NCBI GenBank assembly: GCA_964412685.1
Contig: CAYPPS010000012.1
Location: 1-15,476, forward strand
Source of the DNA: CAYPPS01 sp964412685
Lineage (GTDB): Bacteria; Patescibacteriota; Microgenomatia; PFEM01; CAYPPS01
Direction: 5' to 3'
Length of the DNA stretch: 15,476 bases
Made by a program: the position numbers and the translations under genes. Shown here in pieces: positions 12,558 through 15,476 of the stretch (position 1 is its first letter; each line of letters begins with the position of its first letter). Under the pieces are notes generated by a model. It did not search any database and was not told where the DNA came from. It was given only the letters and a program-made list of their open reading frames with translations.

Positions 12558-13109
12558 CTACTGGATTAAGGTTTCCATTTTTTTGACTCCCGGATAGTTG
12601 GGGTCTAGTATCTTGGCTTTCTTAAGGTTTCCTAAAGCCTTTTGTTTTTCTCCTAGTTGATGGTAAAAGAAGGCCAATTTAAGATAGCCGTCTCGATAAT
12701 CTGGTTTTTGTTTAACAAAGTTTTCCCAGGCAGAAATGAGGCTTCTGAGTTCTTGGGGATCGTTGAGAGTTTTTTCTTGCCAAAATTTTTCCAGTTCACC
12801 ATTGAGGGTGAATTTTTTTTGAGTAATTAACAGGGCTTGTTCGGCTGTTTCTACTTCTCCTTGATTAATCAGGCTTTGAATCAATTCCAGATGGAGGCCT
12901 TGGTTGTTTGGATTTTCGATCAATTTTTTCTTTAGTTGCCGGGCTTGAGAGGCTGGCTTAAAAGCCAGGAGGGCAAAGGTGATTAAAAAAATAGTTCCAA
13001 CCACCAGAGATGGTAGTCGAGAAAAATTTGAACCAACGTTATTTTTTTTCTTTAATTCTTTTTTCCCTCGCGTTTGGCGGGGCGGGTTTTTTCTTTGTTT
13101 TTTGGCCAT
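12558..13109 (-). CDS. Membrane-anchored tetratricopeptide repeat protein
   Basis: The 183-residue protein has a very basic cytoplasmic start (1-30), one membrane helix (about 33-50, SLVVGTIFLITFALLAF) and an outside region with TPR-like helices. The clearest repeat is about 138-171, YRDGYLKLAFFYHQLGEKQKALGNLKKAKILDPN pattern with the family's spaced Leu/Ala/Tyr/Pro positions; a weaker one covers about 66-100. TPR domains bind proteins, so a scaffold role at the cell surface is likely; the partner is unknown. The ATG at 13109 lies 58 nt inside the 3' end of valS in another frame, without a Shine-Dalgarno sequence, so translation is probably coupled to valS. The overlapping stretches encode lysine/arginine-rich tails in both proteins. 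No later in-frame ATG would keep the membrane helix. Confidence 0.75.
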   Translation of the reverse strand: MAKKQRKNPPRQTRGKKELKKKNNVGSNFSRLPSLVVGTIFLITFALLAFKPASQARQLKKKLIENPNNQGLHLELIQSLINQGEVETAEQALLITQKKFTLNGELEKFWQEKTLNDPQELRSLISAWENFVKQKPDYRDGYLKLAFFYHQLGEKQKALGNLKKAKILDPNYPGVKKMETLIQ

Positions 13110-15325
13110 GGGCTAACGATCAATAAATCCTTTTCTTGATGGGGGATTTTATCCCAAATCTCTTCGGTCACAAAAGGAGCAAAAGGATGGAGTAATTTTA
13201 AAACTGTCGTGTAAGAGTAGAAGAGGCTCGCTAGAGTAGTTTGGTTTTTTTCTTTTAGTTTCTGCTTGCTTTTTTCTAGATAATGGTCAGCCAGTCTATG
13301 CCAGGCAAAGTGATAGATTCCCTCTAAAGCGAGATCGAAGCGATATTTTTCTAGCAGCTGAGTTGTTTGGGTAATTGTTTTTTCTGTTTCTTGAATTAAT
13401 TCTTTGTCCAAGGTGTCTAATCGGTTCTTTTTTAGGCTGCTTTGGGAGTCAAAGTTTTTGTGGGGGAGATTAAGATTGAGGAATCGGCCGATGTTCCAAA
13501 TCTTGTTGGCAAAATTGCGCATTGCTCGGACCTTATCCTCGGAAAGGGCAATGTCTGAACCTGGCGAAGCGCCAAAGATGAGCGCCATTCTCAAGGCGTC
13601 GGCGCCATATTTTTCGGTCATCTCGAGCGGATTGATAACGTTATTTTTACTCTTGCTCATTTTTTGTCCGTGTTTGTCAACGACTCGACAGTGCAAGTGG
13701 ATTACTTTAAAAGGAGCTTTTCCGGTTCGATAGATTCCCAACATCATCATTCTGGCCACCCAAAAGAAGAGAATGTCCCACATGGTGTCCAAGACGGTGG
13801 TGGGGTAGAAGTATTGGAAATCTTTTGAATCGGGAAAGCCTAAAGTGGTTAGTGGCCATTGGCCGGATAGAAACCAGGTATCAAAAGTGTCGGTTTCTTG
13901 AATCAGGTTGCTGTTTTTACACTTTTGACATTTTCCTGGCTTGAACTGGTAAGAGCTTGCAACTGGGGCGGTTAAGCTCTGTAATCCCTGGTTAATTTCC
14001 TTTAAAGAATAGTTATCCTTTAAGTTTTTCCAGGTATCAGTCACCCTGGACTTTTTCTTGTTAATAAAAGTGAGGGAAATGTCGGAGTGACAGTCGAGAC
14101 AATACCAAGCTGGGATTCTTGGTCCCCAAGCAATCTGGCGGCTGATGTTCCAGTCGAGAATATTTTCCATCCAGTCAAAGTACATTTTTTCAAATCTTTT
14201 CTTAGGCACAATTTTGGTTTCTTTTTGCTTAACTGCTTCAATTGCTTTTTGGGCCAACGATTTGGTTTTGACGAACCACTGAGGCATCAAAGTGGGTTCG
14301 ATTGTTCGGTTACAACGATAACAATGAGCCACGTTGTGGGTTAAGTCTTTTTCTTTTACCAGAAAGTCTTTTTCTTTTAAATCTTTGACGATTTTTTCTC
14401 TCGCCGGGATTACTTTAAGGCCTTGGTATTCTTGAGGGACGTTAATCATTTTTCCAAAACGATCAATGATCTTAATTACAGGCAATTGATGGTCTTGGCC
14501 AATCTCAAAGTCAGTTTGGTCATGGGCGGGAGTGACTTTCAAGGCTCCGGTTCCAAATTGAGGGTCAATCCGCTTGTCTTTAATGATCGGAATAGATTTA
14601 TCAATTAGAGGAATAATGGCTTCCTTGCCAATCAGCGGTTTATATTTCTTGCTCTTGGGACTAACGGCGACCGCTACGTCGGCAAAGATAGTTTCTGGCC
14701 TGGTAGTGGCAATTTGGATTGAGCCGTAATTTAGGTAGTAGAGTTTACCTTTTTCTTCCTGACAGTTGACTTCCAACTCCGAAAAAGCAGTGCCGCAATG
14801 GGGGCAAAAATTAACCAGTTTTTCAGCTCGGTAAACCAAATTGTCTTGGTGAAGTTTTTCGAAGGTTTCAAAAACGGTTTTTAAAATCTCCGGCTCTAAA
14901 CTGTAATGGTATCGGCTCCAATCAAGAGAGAAGCCCAGTTTCTTCATTTGGCTTTTATTGATGTCTTTGTTTTCTTCAACGAAGTCGGTGATTTTTTGAT
15001 AGAGAGTTTCTCGGTCAAAATCAAAACGGCTTTTGCCTTCTTTGGCTAGTTTTTTCTCAAAGACATATTGAGTTTCAATCCCGGCATGATCTCCACCGGG
15101 CAGCCAAAGAGTAGGATCACCCAACATGCGATGGTAGCGGGTCAAAATATCTTGAACAGCAAAAAGAGCATGGCCCATATGCATCGGATCGTTGGCGTTA
15201 GGTAAAGGAAGGAGAATGGAGAAAGGTTTTTTCTTTTGATTTATTTTGGGAATGAAACAATTGCCGCTTTCCCAGGCTTTGTAAATCTTACTCTCACTTT
15301 TTTGTGGTTGATAAGTCTTGTCCAT
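13052..15325 (-). CDS. valS: Valyl-tRNA synthetase
   Basis: ValS attaches valine to tRNA-Val and edits mischarged threonine. The class I signatures are HMGH at 49-52 (in NANDPMHMGHAL) and KMSKS at 555-559. The editing domain (about 190-325) shows TTRPETIFADVAV and GTGALKVTPAHDQTDFEIG (258-276), the latter distinguishing ValS from IleS and LeuS. Cysteine pairs at 174/177, 335/338, 409/412 and 466/469 suggest zinc knuckles. The anticodon-binding domain starts near WNIGRF. I choose ATG 15325 (757 residues); a TTG at 15331 would add two residues, and its GGAG abuts the ATG too closely to act as a ribosome-binding site. The protein ends soon after VSPWP, so the C-terminal coiled-coil arm of typical bacterial ValS (about 880-950 residues) is absent. 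A -10-like TAAAAT (15340-15335) lies 9 nt upstream. Confidence 0.95.
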   Translation of the reverse strand: MDKTYQPQKSESKIYKAWESGNCFIPKINQKKKPFSILLPLPNANDPMHMGHALFAVQDILTRYHRMLGDPTLWLPGGDHAGIETQYVFEKKLAKEGKSRFDFDRETLYQKITDFVEENKDINKSQMKKLGFSLDWSRYHYSLEPEILKTVFETFEKLHQDNLVYRAEKLVNFCPHCGTAFSELEVNCQEEKGKLYYLNYGSIQIATTRPETIFADVAVAVSPKSKKYKPLIGKEAIIPLIDKSIPIIKDKRIDPQFGTGALKVTPAHDQTDFEIGQDHQLPVIKIIDRFGKMINVPQEYQGLKVIPAREKIVKDLKEKDFLVKEKDLTHNVAHCYRCNRTIEPTLMPQWFVKTKSLAQKAIEAVKQKETKIVPKKRFEKMYFDWMENILDWNISRQIAWGPRIPAWYCLDCHSDISLTFINKKKSRVTDTWKNLKDNYSLKEINQGLQSLTAPVASSYQFKPGKCQKCKNSNLIQETDTFDTWFLSGQWPLTTLGFPDSKDFQYFYPTTVLDTMWDILFFWVARMMMLGIYRTGKAPFKVIHLHCRVVDKHGQKMSKSKNNVINPLEMTEKYGADALRMALIFGASPGSDIALSEDKVRAMRNFANKIWNIGRFLNLNLPHKNFDSQSSLKKNRLDTLDKELIQETEKTITQTTQLLEKYRFDLALEGIYHFAWHRLADHYLEKSKQKLKEKNQTTLASLFYSYTTVLKLLHPFAPFVTEEIWDKIPHQEKDLLIVSPWPKNKEKTRPAKREGKKN

Positions 15326-15334
15326 CTCCAAGCT

Positions 15335-15340
15335 ATTTTA
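15335..15340 (-). promoter_or_regulatory. Possible -10 box of valS
   Basis: On the minus strand TAAAAT (15340-15335) precedes the chosen valS ATG by 9 nt. The nearest -35-like TTGTCT (15366-15361) is 20 nt away, which is too long for a standard promoter. The call is weak and rests on the same spacing seen at rpmH and rplY. Confidence 0.3.
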
Positions 15341-15379
15341 ACACTTTTACTGCAAAGCAGAGACAACCGAGGCCTAGCT

Positions 15380-15476
15380 TCAGTTTTCTTTGGTGCCTTT
15401 GAGGAAGATGGCTTGCCAGGGATGATAGTTGGAGTAGAAGGTTTTTTGCTGTAAGATTTGGCTGTCTTTTTCGACC
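15380..15476 (-). CDS. C-terminal fragment of an unidentified gene
   Basis: On the minus strand an open frame enters at the window edge (first full codon at 15475) and ends at a TGA at 15380-15382, giving 31 residues. The composition looks protein-like, with mixed polar and aromatic residues including FYSNYHPWQAIFLKG near the end. It would end 54 nt before the valS ATG in the same direction, consistent with the end of an upstream operon partner. The piece is too short to identify a family, and a chance open frame cannot be ruled out. Confidence 0.4.
   Translation of the reverse strand, partial: VEKDSQILQQKTFYSNYHPWQAIFLKGTKEN

Noticed and set aside
14295..14303. GGTTCGATT, resembling a tRNA T-arm
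   Set aside because: No acceptor or anticodon stems surround it, and it lies in a conserved part of valS.
15326..15331. Upstream TTG start for ValS
   Set aside because: It adds only Met-Glu before an ATG that fits at least as well. The longer start has no better ribosome-binding site.

Overview
The window looks like a chromosomal replication-origin region from a small-genome bacterium with moderately low GC, most likely a member of the Candidate Phyla Radiation (Patescibacteria, Microgenomates-like). This assignment is inferred. It rests on compact single-domain versions of housekeeping proteins (a short KhpB/Jag without the Jag-N domain, a YidC with neither a P1 domain nor a lipobox, a valyl-tRNA synthetase without the C-terminal arm), on a large DUF4012 membrane protein, and on several genes with a -10 box only 6-10 nt before the start codon. 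No phage, transposon, CRISPR or tRNA feature was seen.

Layout. On the minus strand at the left, dnaA (2732-1350) is followed by dnaN (1133-6). The 216-bp gap between them has the hallmarks of oriC: three perfect DnaA boxes in one orientation, a fourth near-match box over the dnaA stop, and a run of TAG trinucleotides (DnaA-trio) abutting the outermost box and leading into AT-rich DNA. A fifth perfect DnaA box lies exactly in the spacer of a predicted dnaA promoter. To the right of dnaA, a self-contained transcription unit (2838-3230) encodes a 94-residue cysteine-rich protein or, alternatively, a structured RNA; I do not recognise it.

Next comes the classic rpmH-rnpA-yidD-yidC-khpB operon on the plus strand (3322-5311), supplying ribosomal protein L34, RNase P protein and the membrane-insertion machinery. 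It continues almost without gaps into a Wzy/WaaL-type polysaccharide polymerase or ligase (5325-6572) and a Wzx-type flippase (6576-7982), so membrane-protein insertion and surface-glycan assembly appear to be co-transcribed.

The right half holds an RNase HI-family protein with an elaborate upstream region, an 880-residue DUF4012 protein whose first ~200 residues look like a degenerate nucleotide-sugar epimerase, a convergent YgjP/SprT-like metallopeptidase, ribosomal protein L25 (CTC form) divergent from it, a convergent membrane-anchored TPR protein, and valS, whose 3' end overlaps the TPR gene by 58 nt. A 31-residue C-terminal fragment of another minus-strand gene probably closes the window.

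The features most worth following up are the DnaA-trio origin with DnaA boxes centred in inverted repeats, the small transcription unit beside the origin, the epimerase-like/DUF4012 fusion, and the recurrent leaderless-type promoters.
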